A stretch of 64,000 bases of DNA from assembly GCA_964507325.1 (NCBI GenBank), contig CAZDQL010000019.1, forward strand, positions 1 through 64,000. Direction: 5' to 3'. The translations under genes and the position numbers were made by a program. The number at the start of each line of letters is the position of its first letter. Positions within the stretch are counted from its first letter, which is position 1. Below are positions 1 through 8,256 of the stretch, in pieces. The stretch comes from CAZDQL01 sp964507325. GTDB taxonomy: Bacteria; Planctomycetota; UBA1135; GCA-002686595. The notes beneath the pieces were generated by a model that worked only from the letters and a program-made list of their open reading frames with translations, was not told where the DNA came from and did not search any database.

Positions 1-197
1 ACTTGGCGCTGTACGGGGCGTGGCGCAACTGGGTGCGGCCGCGGTTCAATCGCGACGTGCGCAGCCCGGGCGAGATCGCGGGGCTGGTGCCGAGGCGCTT
101 GCGGCCGGCGGAGCTGGTCGGGTGGCGGCAAGACTGGTGGAGGCGCAGTCCGTGCCCCTTCGGGGTGGGGCGCACGGCGGTGGGCCAGGCGGCTTGA
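1..197 (+). CDS. Transposase, C-terminal fragment
   Basis: The frame is open from the window edge (first full codon at 3) to a TGA at 195-197 and encodes about 64 residues. The segment WRNWVRPRFNRD followed by SPGEIAGL resembles the short tail after the catalytic core of DDE-type transposases, where a Tyr/Trp-rich helix is followed by a 'proline-x-x-x-ala-gly' turn. The catalytic residues would lie upstream, outside the window, so the IS family is not assigned. It sits 66 bases inside the terminal repeat at 238-263, as expected for the distal end of a transposase gene. The transposase call rests on this context plus the tail pattern. Confidence 0.55.
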   Translation, partial: LALYGAWRNWVRPRFNRDVRSPGEIAGLVPRRLRPAELVGWRQDWWRRSPCPFGVGRTAVGQAA

Positions 198-263
198 GAG
201 ATGAGCGACCGGATGAGCGCTGGTGCCGAGTCCCGGGCAAGCCCACTGAAGGGGGGCAGTTCA
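1..263 (+). mobile_element. Right end of an insertion sequence (truncated by window edge)
   Basis: The last bases, 238-263, form a terminal repeat. Read inwards it begins TGAACTGCCCCCCTTCAG and continues TGGGCTT. The same repeat, in both orientations, bounds the 215-bp element at 59310-59524, and similarity to that element's right end continues inwards for roughly 45 bases with small gaps. A reading frame ending at 197 looks like a transposase C-terminus. The left end of the element lies outside the window, so family and target duplication cannot be read here. Confidence 0.7.
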
Positions 264-836
264 GTTCCAGTTCACGTCGGGGGGCTGGCGCGCGAGGTGC
301 TCCCCCTGCTCCCCCAGGGAGCGCAGGGCGCGGCGCCAGACCGCCTCCGGCTCCTCGGCGGCGAAGACCAGATCGAGGTCGCTGGGCGCCAGGACCCAGG
401 ATCCGCTGACCAGCTCGGCGTCGAGCTGGCTCGCCCCCCAGCCGGAGTGACCCAGAAAGAAGCGCACCTGGTCCTCTCGCGCCCGACCCTCGTCGAGCGC
501 ACGAGCCAGGGCCTCGAGCTCACCACCGAGCCAGAGCCCCGGAGCGAACTCGACTCCCCCCGGCAGGAGTTCACCGAGGCGATGCAGGTACTGCAGCTCG
601 TTCTGGCCCACCGGCCCGCCGTAGTGCACCGGAATCGGACAGGCGCCCAGCAGGGGGTGCTCGCTGAGGAGGTCGCCGACGGTCCACTCCAGGCGGCGGT
701 TGACGACCAAGCCGTAGGCTCCCTCCTCCCCGTGCTCGACGAGTGTCACCACGGTGTGCATGAAGTTCGGATCGCGCATCTGCGGGACCGCGAGCAGCAG
801 CGTGCCTCCGGGAACTCGGTTCGCCATCCCCGGCAT
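261..836 (-). CDS. yqgE: YqgE/AlgH family protein (UPF0301)
   Basis: A 191-residue protein of the conserved YqgE/AlgH family, close to the usual length of about 185. Family hallmarks are visible: LLLAVPQMRDPNF near the N-terminus, GAYGLVVNR at about 40-48, the glycine-rich VHYGGPVG segment and the RFFLGHSGWGASQLDAE block in the C-terminal half. The biochemical role of the family is unknown; AlgH has been linked to alginate regulation in Pseudomonas. Start ATG at 836 has AAGG upstream; a second Met three codons later is possible. It begins one base after the stop of the upstream rRNA methyltransferase gene, so the two are co-translated. Its TGA stop at 261-263 is formed by the first bases of the adjacent insertion sequence, so the last residues may not be native. 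Confidence 0.9.
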   Translation of the reverse strand: MPGMANRVPGGTLLLAVPQMRDPNFMHTVVTLVEHGEEGAYGLVVNRRLEWTVGDLLSEHPLLGACPIPVHYGGPVGQNELQYLHRLGELLPGGVEFAPGLWLGGELEALARALDEGRAREDQVRFFLGHSGWGASQLDAELVSGSWVLAPSDLDLVFAAEEPEAVWRRALRSLGEQGEHLARQPPDVNWN

Positions 837-837
837 C

Positions 838-2244
838 CTAACCTTGCCGTTCCAGGGTGAGCACCACCTCCACGTGGGGGGTGTGCGGGAAGAGGTCCAC
901 GGGGCGCACGCGCCGGCAGTGGTAGCCGCCGATCGCCAGGTAGGGCAGGTCCCGGGCGGCGGCGGCGGGGTTGCAGGAGACGTAGACGATCCGCCGCGGG
1001 GCGAGCCCCACCAGGGCGGGGATGAGGGGCGCGGCGAGTCCCGCGCGAGGGGGATCGACGACGACGACGTCGGGGGCGGGGCACGTGCCGGCCTCCTTCA
1101 GGGAGGCTTCCACGTCCCCCTCGACGAAGCGCGCGTTGTCGCAGCCGTTGTCCGTGGCGTTGCGCCGGGCGTCGGAGACGGCCGCGGGGACCACCTCGAA
1201 GCCCCACAGCTCTCCAGCCCGTCGCGCCAGAGCCAGGCCGATCGTGCCGGCGCCGCAGTAGAGGTCGTAGAGGACGTCGCCGTCGTCGAGCGCCGCCTCT
1301 TCGGCGACGACCTGGAAGAGGCGCTCCGCCGCCAGGGTGTTGGTCTGGAAGAAGGAGCTGGCGGAGACGGTGTAGCGCTGCCCGAGGACCTCTTCGTGGA
1401 TCATTCCCTCGCCGTGGAGCACGCGCTGGTACTCCCCCACCGCGACGGTGGCGCGGCGCGGATTGACGTTCTGGACGAAGGTGGTCACCTCGGGGTGTCG
1501 GGCGAGGAAGGCGTCGGCGAAGGCCTCCACGCGCTTCGGGGCCTCCTCGGAGGTCACCAGATCGACCAGGATCTCGCCGGTGCGCAGGCCGTTGCGCAGG
1601 ACCAGGTGGCGCAGGAGGCCCGTGTGGGAGCGCAGGTCCCAGGGCGTGAGCTGCATGGCGCACGCCAGCTCGCGCGCGGTGGCCACCAAGGCGTCGGCCC
1701 CCGCGAAGTGGATCGCGCAGGAGCGCAGGTCGAGCACCTTGTCGAAGCGCCCGGTGACGTGCAGGCCCAGGGCGAAGTCGGTCCCGCGCCCGGATTCCTC
1801 CTCCCCCTCCTCCACCCAGCGGCGGTTGCCGAAGGTGAAGTCCATCTTGTTGCGGTAGTGCCAGGGGTCGTCCATCCCGATCACCTCCTCCACCGGCACC
1901 TCCAGGCGCGCGGGGGCGAGGGCCTCCTCCACCAGGCGGCGCTTCTCGGCGAGCTGGCGCGAGTAGGCCAGCGTCTGGAAGGTGCACCCACCGCAGGCTC
2001 GGGAGTGGGGGCAGCGGGGTGGCACGCGCTCGGTGGCGGGGGAGAGGACCTCGGAGAGCCGCGTTTCGACCCGAGAGCGACGCACGCGCAGGACCTGCAC
2101 CGCGACGCGTTCGCCGGGGAGGGCGCCCCGGGCGGTCACCGTGCGGCCGGAGAGGACGCCGACGCCACGGCCTTCGGCGTCGAGGCGCTCGATGTCGAGC
2201 TCGAGGCGCTCACCGCGGCGGGGCTTGGAGGGCGGGGGGGGCAC
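838..2244 (-). CDS. rlmD: 23S rRNA (uracil-5-)-methyltransferase, RlmD/RumA type
   Basis: A SAM-dependent RNA m5U methyltransferase of 468 residues. A TRAM RNA-binding domain occupies about residues 10-70. Four iron-sulfur cysteines follow: C78, C84, C87 (CPHSRACGGC) and C176. The catalytic domain has SSFFQTNT (297-304), SAM motif DLYCGAGTIG (327-336), DPPR (397-400), the nucleophilic Cys424 in SCNP and a terminal HVEVV carrying the general base. The Fe-S ligands favour an RlmD-like over an RlmC/TrmA-like assignment, but the exact uridine target cannot be read. The start is taken as GTG at 2244, just before a proline run and the TRAM domain; no ATG is available nearby and no clear ribosome binding site is seen. 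It is followed at one base by yqgE and diverges from the gene at 2338. Confidence 0.88.
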   Translation of the reverse strand: MPPPPSKPRRGERLELDIERLDAEGRGVGVLSGRTVTARGALPGERVAVQVLRVRRSRVETRLSEVLSPATERVPPRCPHSRACGGCTFQTLAYSRQLAEKRRLVEEALAPARLEVPVEEVIGMDDPWHYRNKMDFTFGNRRWVEEGEEESGRGTDFALGLHVTGRFDKVLDLRSCAIHFAGADALVATARELACAMQLTPWDLRSHTGLLRHLVLRNGLRTGEILVDLVTSEEAPKRVEAFADAFLARHPEVTTFVQNVNPRRATVAVGEYQRVLHGEGMIHEEVLGQRYTVSASSFFQTNTLAAERLFQVVAEEAALDDGDVLYDLYCGAGTIGLALARRAGELWGFEVVPAAVSDARRNATDNGCDNARFVEGDVEASLKEAGTCPAPDVVVVDPPRAGLAAPLIPALVGLAPRRIVYVSCNPAAAARDLPYLAIGGYHCRRVRPVDLFPHTPHVEVVLTLERQG

Positions 2245-2337
2245 TGGGGGGGAGGATGGCGGTGAACGCTCCGGACGTCCAGCGAACAACGGAACCAGGC
2301 CTCCGACCCCACCCACGGGACTCGCTAGACTCCCCGC

Positions 2338-4023
2338 ATGCCGATCGACGCGCGCCGTTCCCGGATCTTCTCCACAGTCGGGCTGTTGCTGGCCCTCGCG
2401 CTGTTGGGGGTCCTGGTGTGGCGCACCGACTTCCTGATCGACGACGCGTTCATCTCCTTCCGCTACGCCAGGAACTGGGCGGAGCACGGGGTCCCCGCCT
2501 TCCACCCCGACGCGCAGCCGCCGGTGGAGGGCTACTCGAACTTCCTGTGGGTCCTGCTCTTGCGTTGGGGCTACGAGCTGGGCTGGTCCCTGGAGTCCGT
2601 CTCCCGGGTGCTGGGGATCCTCTGCGGTGGAGCGACCCTGGTGGGCCTCCACGGCTTCCTGAGTCGCAGCCTGGAGCTGCGCCCCCTGCCGGTCTTCCTC
2701 GCGACCCTCACCCTGGCGGCTTCCCCCCCCTTCGCGGTGTGGTGCACCGGTGGGCTCGAGACGACGCTCTTCGCCGCCTTGGCCTTCGCCGCCTACGCGC
2801 TGCTCGTGCGGCGCGGGGGAGCGGGACGCCCCTTGTCCGGGCTCCTGGCGGGGCTGGCGGGACTCGGAGTGGCCTTGACCCGGGTCGAGGGCTTCCTGTG
2901 GGTGCTCGTGCTCGCGGGGTGCGCGTGGATCGCGAACGCCAAGTCGCCAGAGGGCACCGCTCGACGCAAGCTGCGCTTCGCGCTCTTCTTCGGCGTCTAC
3001 CTCGTCGGCTTCACGGCGTTCCTGCTCTGGCGTCACGGCGTGTACGGGGAGTGGGTGGCGAACACGGTCCACGCCAAGGCGGGGATCTCCTGGGAAGTGC
3101 TGCTGCGCGGGTTGAAGACCAGCGCCAGCTACCTCCTGCTCTTGCCCCAGGCCCTGGTGGCCCTGGCGCTGCTGCCCTGGATCGCCCGCGGCTCGCGCTG
3201 CGGCGCGGCGCTCGGGGCGGGGGGCGTCTTCGTGGCGTTCCTGGGCTACCACACCCTGGTGGGAGGGGATTGGATGGCCTTCTTCCGCTTCATGGCGCCC
3301 GCCACCCCCATCCTGGCGGTGCTCTTGGGACTCCTCTTCGAGCGCCTGTCGCGACCCCTCGCCGTGGGATGCGCCGCGGCGTGCCTGGGGAGTGCCGTGC
3401 TGCCCCTCTTCGGAGGATCGATCGTGCCGAGCGGCATCCGCGAGGCGCTCTACTTCCGCGAGTTCCCGGGGGGGTACCGGACGGAGTGGCAGCAGTACCA
3501 GCGCAGCGTGCACAACCTGGAGACGGTTTTCGTGCCCCTCGGCAGGGCCCTGGGTCAGATCGCGGGCGAGGGGGACTCGTTGACCTTCGGAGCGATCGGG
3601 GCGGTGGGCTGGCACTCCGACATGCGCCTCTACGATCGCAACGGTCTGATCGATCGCGAGGTCGCCCGCTCCGCTGGCTCCTCGGAGTCGATGACCGCCG
3701 GCCACGACAAGCGGGTGCCCCGGGCCTGGTTCCTCGAGCACGAGCCGACGATGTTCCACGCAGTGCTCGTCCCGGGCGAGGTCGGCCCGCAGGGATCCGA
3801 GTCCTACCAGCGCGCCTGGCAGGCGGCCCTCGGGCAGACGATCGACCGGGTCTTCCGCCAGACGGGGGGGAAGGAGGACGCGCTGCGCTCCGCCTGCCTG
3901 CCCGAGGCCCATCGCCTGCGCGGCGAGGAGGGATTGCCGGAGGGCAGCCTGCTGATGGTGCTGCGGGCGACCGAGAACGAGGCGGCGGCGCAGGCCTTCT
4001 GGAAGCGCGTCCTCGGGGAGTAG
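2338..4023 (+). CDS. Integral membrane glycosyltransferase (AftB/ArnT-like, GT-C fold)
   Basis: A 561-residue polytopic protein with about ten hydrophobic segments and a soluble C-terminal third from about residue 380. The first periplasmic loop carries IDDAFISFRYA (34-44, with the paired acidic residues D35 D36) followed by PPVEGYSNFLW. This is the signature of a GT-C family typified by mycobacterial arabinofuranosyltransferases and related bacterial proteins that transfer sugars from lipid-phosphate donors outside the membrane. The WCTGGLETTLF segment is also typical. Acceptor and donor are unknown. The C-terminal domain describing a GAIGAVGWHSDMRLYDRNG stretch is shared by this family. It diverges from the rRNA methyltransferase with a 93-base gap and converges on the TPMT-like gene. 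Confidence 0.8.
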   Translation: MPIDARRSRIFSTVGLLLALALLGVLVWRTDFLIDDAFISFRYARNWAEHGVPAFHPDAQPPVEGYSNFLWVLLLRWGYELGWSLESVSRVLGILCGGATLVGLHGFLSRSLELRPLPVFLATLTLAASPPFAVWCTGGLETTLFAALAFAAYALLVRRGGAGRPLSGLLAGLAGLGVALTRVEGFLWVLVLAGCAWIANAKSPEGTARRKLRFALFFGVYLVGFTAFLLWRHGVYGEWVANTVHAKAGISWEVLLRGLKTSASYLLLLPQALVALALLPWIARGSRCGAALGAGGVFVAFLGYHTLVGGDWMAFFRFMAPATPILAVLLGLLFERLSRPLAVGCAAACLGSAVLPLFGGSIVPSGIREALYFREFPGGYRTEWQQYQRSVHNLETVFVPLGRALGQIAGEGDSLTFGAIGAVGWHSDMRLYDRNGLIDREVARSAGSSESMTAGHDKRVPRAWFLEHEPTMFHAVLVPGEVGPQGSESYQRAWQAALGQTIDRVFRQTGGKEDALRSACLPEAHRLRGEEGLPEGSLLMVLRATENEAAAQAFWKRVLGE

Positions 4024-4042
4024 GGCGCGGCGGGCCCCCGGC

Positions 4043-4645
4043 TCAGCGGCGCTCGAAGAGGGCCAGCTCTTCGCCCCAGCGCCGCTCCTGGAAGCCCACT
4101 TCGACCGGGCCGCTCTCGAGCAGGGTGAAGTCATCGCCGAGACAGGCGACCAGATCCTCCACCGAGATCCCCCAGGGTGGCCCCCCATCGGCGCGGGGCT
4201 TGCCGACGGGGAAGACGAGCGCCGCGAGCCTCCCCCCCACCGCCACCGCCCGCCGGGCGAGCTCGCCGTAGGCGCCGCGGTGCTCCGGATCGATGGTGCA
4301 GAAGAAGGTGTGCTCCCAGAGCAGGTCGTAGAGCTCGCCGCCCTGGTGCCCGAGCGCGTCCTCGGCGAGGAAGCGACCGCCGAGGGCACGCAGATTGGGG
4401 TCCAGCTCACCGGAGAGCGCATCGACCACGTCCACCGCCGTGACCGACCACCCCGCCCCAGCGAGGGCCAGGGCGTCGTGCCCCCGACCGCACCCCGGCA
4501 CGAGGACGCGCCGCCGGACGTCGGCCGCCGGAGCCAGGACCCCCTCCGCCAAGCACCGAACCAGCTCCGGGTGCGCGTCGCCCTGATCCCAGGGCGTGTC
4601 CCCCTTGGCGTAGCGTTCGGACCAGTCTCGGGCGCTGAGCGACAT
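4043..4645 (-). CDS. TPMT-family SAM-dependent methyltransferase
   Basis: A 200-residue class I methyltransferase. The N-terminal WSERYAKGDTPWDQG pattern is the hallmark of the thiopurine S-methyltransferase superfamily, and VLVPGCGRGHDALALA is SAM motif I. EHTFFCTIDP follows in the position of the family motif IV region, and the protein ends with ERRWGEELALFERR, matching the usual C-terminus. Bacterial members methylate thiols, tellurite/selenium compounds or halides; the substrate here cannot be read. The ATG at 4645 is chosen because the signature starts nine residues later; no good ribosome binding site precedes it. The 253 bases upstream (4646-4898) hold no gene and presumably its promoter. 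Confidence 0.85.
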   Translation of the reverse strand: MSLSARDWSERYAKGDTPWDQGDAHPELVRCLAEGVLAPAADVRRRVLVPGCGRGHDALALAGAGWSVTAVDVVDALSGELDPNLRALGGRFLAEDALGHQGGELYDLLWEHTFFCTIDPEHRGAYGELARRAVAVGGRLAALVFPVGKPRADGGPPWGISVEDLVACLGDDFTLLESGPVEVGFQERRWGEELALFERR

Positions 4646-4898
4646 GGGGGAGGGAGCATACACCTCCGGCCATCGAGCCACTCCCGGCAGCGCGGTGGTT
4701 GGAAAGGGGACCCCCCGCGCCGCCACGCACGCCGGTGCCTGCCCGCACCTGCCCCCGGGCGAGCGGGAGGGTCCTGGTTCTCTCCGAAAGCTGCTCCTGC
4801 AGGTCGCCACGCCGGGGCGGAATCGCCGTTGGAGCGATCCGCGGCGTCGAAGCGCTCGAGAGGGCTTCCAACACCGAGACGAACGGCGTGGGAGCCGG

Positions 4899-6458
4899 TT
4901 ACAGGTCGCTCCTGCTTTTCTCCGCGGGCACCTCGAAGCGCACCGCCGTCGAGGTCCCGCCGGTGCGGTCGGCGAGCTGGGTCCAGCTCCGCTGGAGTCG
5001 CTTCGAGGCGTCGACCAGGACCGAGCTGACCGCCACCGACCGCCAGCGCCGCTCCCAGGTCAGGAGCTCGGTCATCAGCTCCAGGTTCCAGTGCGGTCCC
5101 CCGGTGGGCGCCCCGTCGGTGATCACCAGCAGCGTGTCGACCCCCGGGTCGGCGAGGGCCAGGCGGGCCGCGTCCCACACGTTGCCCTTGCCGGTGATCC
5201 GGCAGCGCTCGAACTCACGCGCGGCGGCCTTGACGTTGCGCGCAGTGGCGGGGACCAACGCCTTCTGCCAGGGCTCGGGGGAGGTCGCGTAGGGGATCAG
5301 GTTGAAGTGGGCCTCGGGGGCCAGTCGCTCGAGCAGGGCCAGGAGCTGATCGTCGAGCAGCTCCTTGCGGGTGCGGCCCCCCGTGCGCTCCGCCCACAGG
5401 GAGCCGGAGAGGTCGACCAGGATGCAGAGCCGATCGGAGTCGAGGGGGATCGAGGCCAGGCTCGCCACGGTGCGCCCCTCGTCGGAGGGAGCGCGGGTTG
5501 CGGGAGTCCCCGCGGGTGCGGGGCACCAGTCCGCGGGGAGCCCCGCCACCCAGCGCTTCCACGGTCGCGCGTCCTCCCGGTAGCGCAAACCGGAGAGGGC
5601 GCGCAGGTGCTCGGCGAGGCGCAGCCGCAAGCGCCGCCGCGGCTCGGCTTCGAGCGCCTGCGCCAGGGCCTCCACCCCCGCGCGGGAGCGCGCCGCGGCC
5701 AACACCTCGATCGCCGCCGCCCGCACGCCCCGGTCCTCGTCCCGAGCCAAGTGCCGCGCCGCCCCGCAGGCCTCGGCGGCCCCCACTTCGGCGAGCAGGG
5801 TCACGGCGGCCGCGCGCAGGAGGGGCTCGTCGTCGGAGAGCGCCTCCGTCAGCGTCCCGCGCGACGCTCCGGGGGTCAGGGCCGCGATCGCCGCCAGGGC
5901 ATCGGCGCGCAAGAGCCCGTCGCGCCCCCGGCGCAGACAGGGCTCCAGCCGGCCGGCGATGCGCGCCGGACGGCCGCCGAGTCGCCCCCCCTTGGCGAGC
6001 CGTTCGAGGGACCAGCAGAGCGCCCGCGCCACCTCCACCTCGCGCGGCGCGAGCACGCGCACCAACGCCTCCCCGTCGACCTCGACCGTCACCCGCCCCA
6101 GGGCCTCCGCCACGCGCAGGCGTACCCAGGGATCCCCGTGGCGCAGCCCGTCCCGTCCGAGGAGACCGCGCAGCACCTGGGGATCGGTCACCGTGCCGAG
6201 GGCGATCTGCGCCTCGTCCGCCACCTCCGGCTCGTCGTCCTCGAGGGCGTCCCGGACCAGCTCCCAGGCCCGGGGACTGCCGAGGGCGGCCAGCTTCTTC
6301 ACCGCCCGCCGGCGCGCGTCGGGCCAGGGCTCGCGCAGCATGCGCCGCGCCTTGTCCAGGACCGCCTTGTCTTCGGAGAGCGCCGTCGACGGAGCGGGCC
6401 ACCCCACCGGAACCGGCGCCGCCGCCAGGAGAACCACCACCGCCACTACGCTCGCCAT
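4899..6458 (-). CDS. Secreted HEAT-repeat protein with C-terminal VWA domain
   Basis: A 519-residue exported protein. Residues 1-25 are a signal peptide (hydrophobic VVAVVVLLAAA). Residues 30-300 are HEAT/PBS-lyase-like helical repeats, visible as recurring Asp-Glu-Pro-x-Val and Arg-x-Ala-Ala blocks. A von Willebrand factor A domain starts near 344 and has a complete metal-ion-dependent adhesion site: DLSGS (D349, S351, S353), a Thr at 422 in RITGKGN and D448 in VITDGAPTGG. It should bind a divalent cation and a protein partner in the periplasm. The start is fixed by a strong GGAGGAG six bases before the ATG at 6458; an upstream in-frame Met is ignored. Function unknown; planctomycetes encode many such proteins. 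Confidence 0.85.
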   Translation of the reverse strand: MASVVAVVVLLAAAPVPVGWPAPSTALSEDKAVLDKARRMLREPWPDARRRAVKKLAALGSPRAWELVRDALEDDEPEVADEAQIALGTVTDPQVLRGLLGRDGLRHGDPWVRLRVAEALGRVTVEVDGEALVRVLAPREVEVARALCWSLERLAKGGRLGGRPARIAGRLEPCLRRGRDGLLRADALAAIAALTPGASRGTLTEALSDDEPLLRAAAVTLLAEVGAAEACGAARHLARDEDRGVRAAAIEVLAAARSRAGVEALAQALEAEPRRRLRLRLAEHLRALSGLRYREDARPWKRWVAGLPADWCPAPAGTPATRAPSDEGRTVASLASIPLDSDRLCILVDLSGSLWAERTGGRTRKELLDDQLLALLERLAPEAHFNLIPYATSPEPWQKALVPATARNVKAAAREFERCRITGKGNVWDAARLALADPGVDTLLVITDGAPTGGPHWNLELMTELLTWERRWRSVAVSSVLVDASKRLQRSWTQLADRTGGTSTAVRFEVPAEKSRSDL

Positions 6459-6884
6459 CCGCGCTCCTCCGGGAACCGGGACCGACCCACCGCGGGTCAC
6501 CGACCGCGGGGAGGACGAGCGGGAGGGCCCCTGGTTGCGGGCCACACGGGAATCACACCGCTAGCAGCCCTCTGTGAGAAGGCGGCCTGGGTCGAGTTGT
6601 CGGTGACGGATCTCGGGTCGCCTTGGGGACGCGGTTCCCAGGTGTGTCCCTACCCGCAGGCGTCTGTTCGCACCTGGGGTGGGGTACTGCACGACACCGA
6701 TGCCACGGATCGGCGCCGGTTGTCTGATGCTGCGCGCCCTTGCCCGCGACCTCGAAGTGCAGGCTGCCGCGGCGTTCCTGGAGACCGGCGACCTTCAGCC
6801 TGCCCTCCGCCCGAGCCGATAGGGGACCTCACTTGATCTGTCCCCCCTAGGCCAGCCTCGACGAAGTGGAGTAGTATCAAACCC
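6459..6884. other. Noncoding region between the VWA gene and the glycan island
   Basis: 426 bases with no supported gene. It should carry the promoter of the minus-strand VWA gene and of the plus-strand FAD gene. It contains an inverted repeat CCCAGGTG (6637-6644) / CACCTGGG (6671-6678) and, near its right end, AGGGGAC and GTCCCCCCT in opposite orientation (about 6821-6848). A short open frame ending at 6823 was considered but has no recognisable feature. The region could be a decayed mobile-element remnant at the border of the island. Confidence 0.4.
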
Positions 6885-8252
6885 ATGGCCGGCTCGCCGG
6901 TGTCGACTATGAGGGTCGTCGTTCTCGGCGGAGGCCTGTCGGGCATGGCCACGGCTCATGCGCTGGCCCGGGCGGGTTGCGAGGCGGTGACTGTCGTCGA
7001 GCGCGGTGAGGAGCTCGGAGGTTTGGCGAGGAGCTTCGAGCACGGCGGCCACTTCTACCCGCTCGGCTATCACCACGTCCTGTACCGCGATCGCTGCCTG
7101 CTCTACTTCCTCGACCTGATCGGGGCGCTTGCCAGCGTCCGGTGGCGGAAGGTGCGCATGCTCTTCGAGCACGGTGAGCGCCTCTACGACCTGGCGCGAC
7201 CGGCGGAGCTCCTCGGCTTCCCGCTCCCTCTCCGAGACAAGCTGCGGCTCGCGTGGATGATGCTACGCGTCCGGCACAAGCAGGACTGGGCCGAATGGGA
7301 GGGGCGCGCAGGGCGCGAGCTGCTCGACGCGTGGGTGGGACCGCGCGTGCGCGAGACGCTCTTCGACCCGCTGACGCGGCTGAAGTTCGGGTGCGACTGC
7401 GACGGTGTGAGCGCGGCGTGGCTCGGTGCCAGACTCTCTTTCCGCGAGGGGAGCGCACCACTCGGCTACATACCCCAGACCACCTGGACGAAGGTCCTGT
7501 GCGATGGTCTGACGCGGAAGCTCGACGAGGCCTCTGGCTGTCGCATCCTGCTGCGCACGTCGGTCGCGGCGCTCGAGACGGAGGGCAGGCACGTCGTGGC
7601 CGCCCGGACCACGGGCGGCGAGGCGATCCCGGGCGACCTATTCGTCAGCGCGCTGCCGGCCCAGGCCTACTCGCACCTCGTCACGGCCGACACCACGCCA
7701 CGTCTCGATCGGATACGCTACACCGCGCTGATCTCGATGGTGTGCGCGAGCCGACAGACGCTGCATCCCGACTTCTACTGGATGAACCTCTCCTCGCTGA
7801 AGCACACCGCCTGCGCGCTCTTCCTGTTGAGCTCGCTGAACCCCACCATCGGCGAACCGGGGGAGTCCTACATCAACTTCATCACGCACCTTCCCAGTCG
7901 GGACGCGCCGCTGTTCGCGTGCTCGGACGAAGAGCTGCTGGACGCCTACCGCGCGGACTTCCGCGAGATCTTCGGGTACGAATCGGAGCTCTCGTGGACG
8001 CACATCTCGCGCATCCCGCTCTATTCTCCGGTCTTCGACGTCGACTACGCGAATCCTCCGGTGAAGAGCACCACCTGGGACAACGTCTACTTCTCCGGAG
8101 TCCACCGCACCTTCCCCTCGGTCGCGTCCACCGGTGACGCACTCCGATCGGGCCTGGCGACGGCGCGCAGCCTGCTGCGGGACCATGGCTCCGACACTGA
8201 CCTGCTCGATGCGGCGCGCGCCTTCCGACTCGGTCGCATGCCACGGGGCTGA
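6885..8252 (+). CDS. FAD-dependent oxidoreductase (amine oxidase/protoporphyrinogen oxidase-like)
   Basis: A 455-residue flavoprotein. The N-terminus VVVLGGGLSGMATAHALARA is the GxGxxG dinucleotide-binding fold, followed by VVERGEELGGLA, the GG doublet typical of the amine oxidase/UDP-galactopyranose mutase superfamily. The C-terminus has the second FAD motif around VYFSGVHRTFPSVASTGDAL. The HYFYPLGYHH segment after the first motif resembles sugar-linked members found in surface polysaccharide clusters. It starts a glycan island and is followed at four bases by a GT39-like gene, so a role in making or modifying a lipid-linked sugar is inferred; the substrate is unknown. ATG at 6885 is used, but the Met at 6909, directly before the Rossmann strand, is equally possible. 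Confidence 0.75.
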   Translation: MAGSPVSTMRVVVLGGGLSGMATAHALARAGCEAVTVVERGEELGGLARSFEHGGHFYPLGYHHVLYRDRCLLYFLDLIGALASVRWRKVRMLFEHGERLYDLARPAELLGFPLPLRDKLRLAWMMLRVRHKQDWAEWEGRAGRELLDAWVGPRVRETLFDPLTRLKFGCDCDGVSAAWLGARLSFREGSAPLGYIPQTTWTKVLCDGLTRKLDEASGCRILLRTSVAALETEGRHVVAARTTGGEAIPGDLFVSALPAQAYSHLVTADTTPRLDRIRYTALISMVCASRQTLHPDFYWMNLSSLKHTACALFLLSSLNPTIGEPGESYINFITHLPSRDAPLFACSDEELLDAYRADFREIFGYESELSWTHISRIPLYSPVFDVDYANPPVKSTTWDNVYFSGVHRTFPSVASTGDALRSGLATARSLLRDHGSDTDLLDAARAFRLGRMPRG

Positions 8253-8256
8253 CCGC

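Noticed and set aside
838..5178. A very long minus-strand open frame running upstream of the RlmD-like gene across 2245-5178
   Set aside because: Its upstream half is Arg/Pro/Gly/Gln-rich without any domain and lies antisense to the well-supported glycosyltransferase at 2338-4023. It is a GC-driven shadow.
6607..6823. Short open frame upstream of the FAD gene
   Set aside because: No ribosome binding site, no recognisable motif, and biased composition; treated as noncoding.
8134..8256. N-terminal extension of the GT39 gene inside the FAD gene
   Set aside because: The extension is out of frame with, and fully inside, the FAD gene, and the Met at 8257 directly precedes the first membrane helix.
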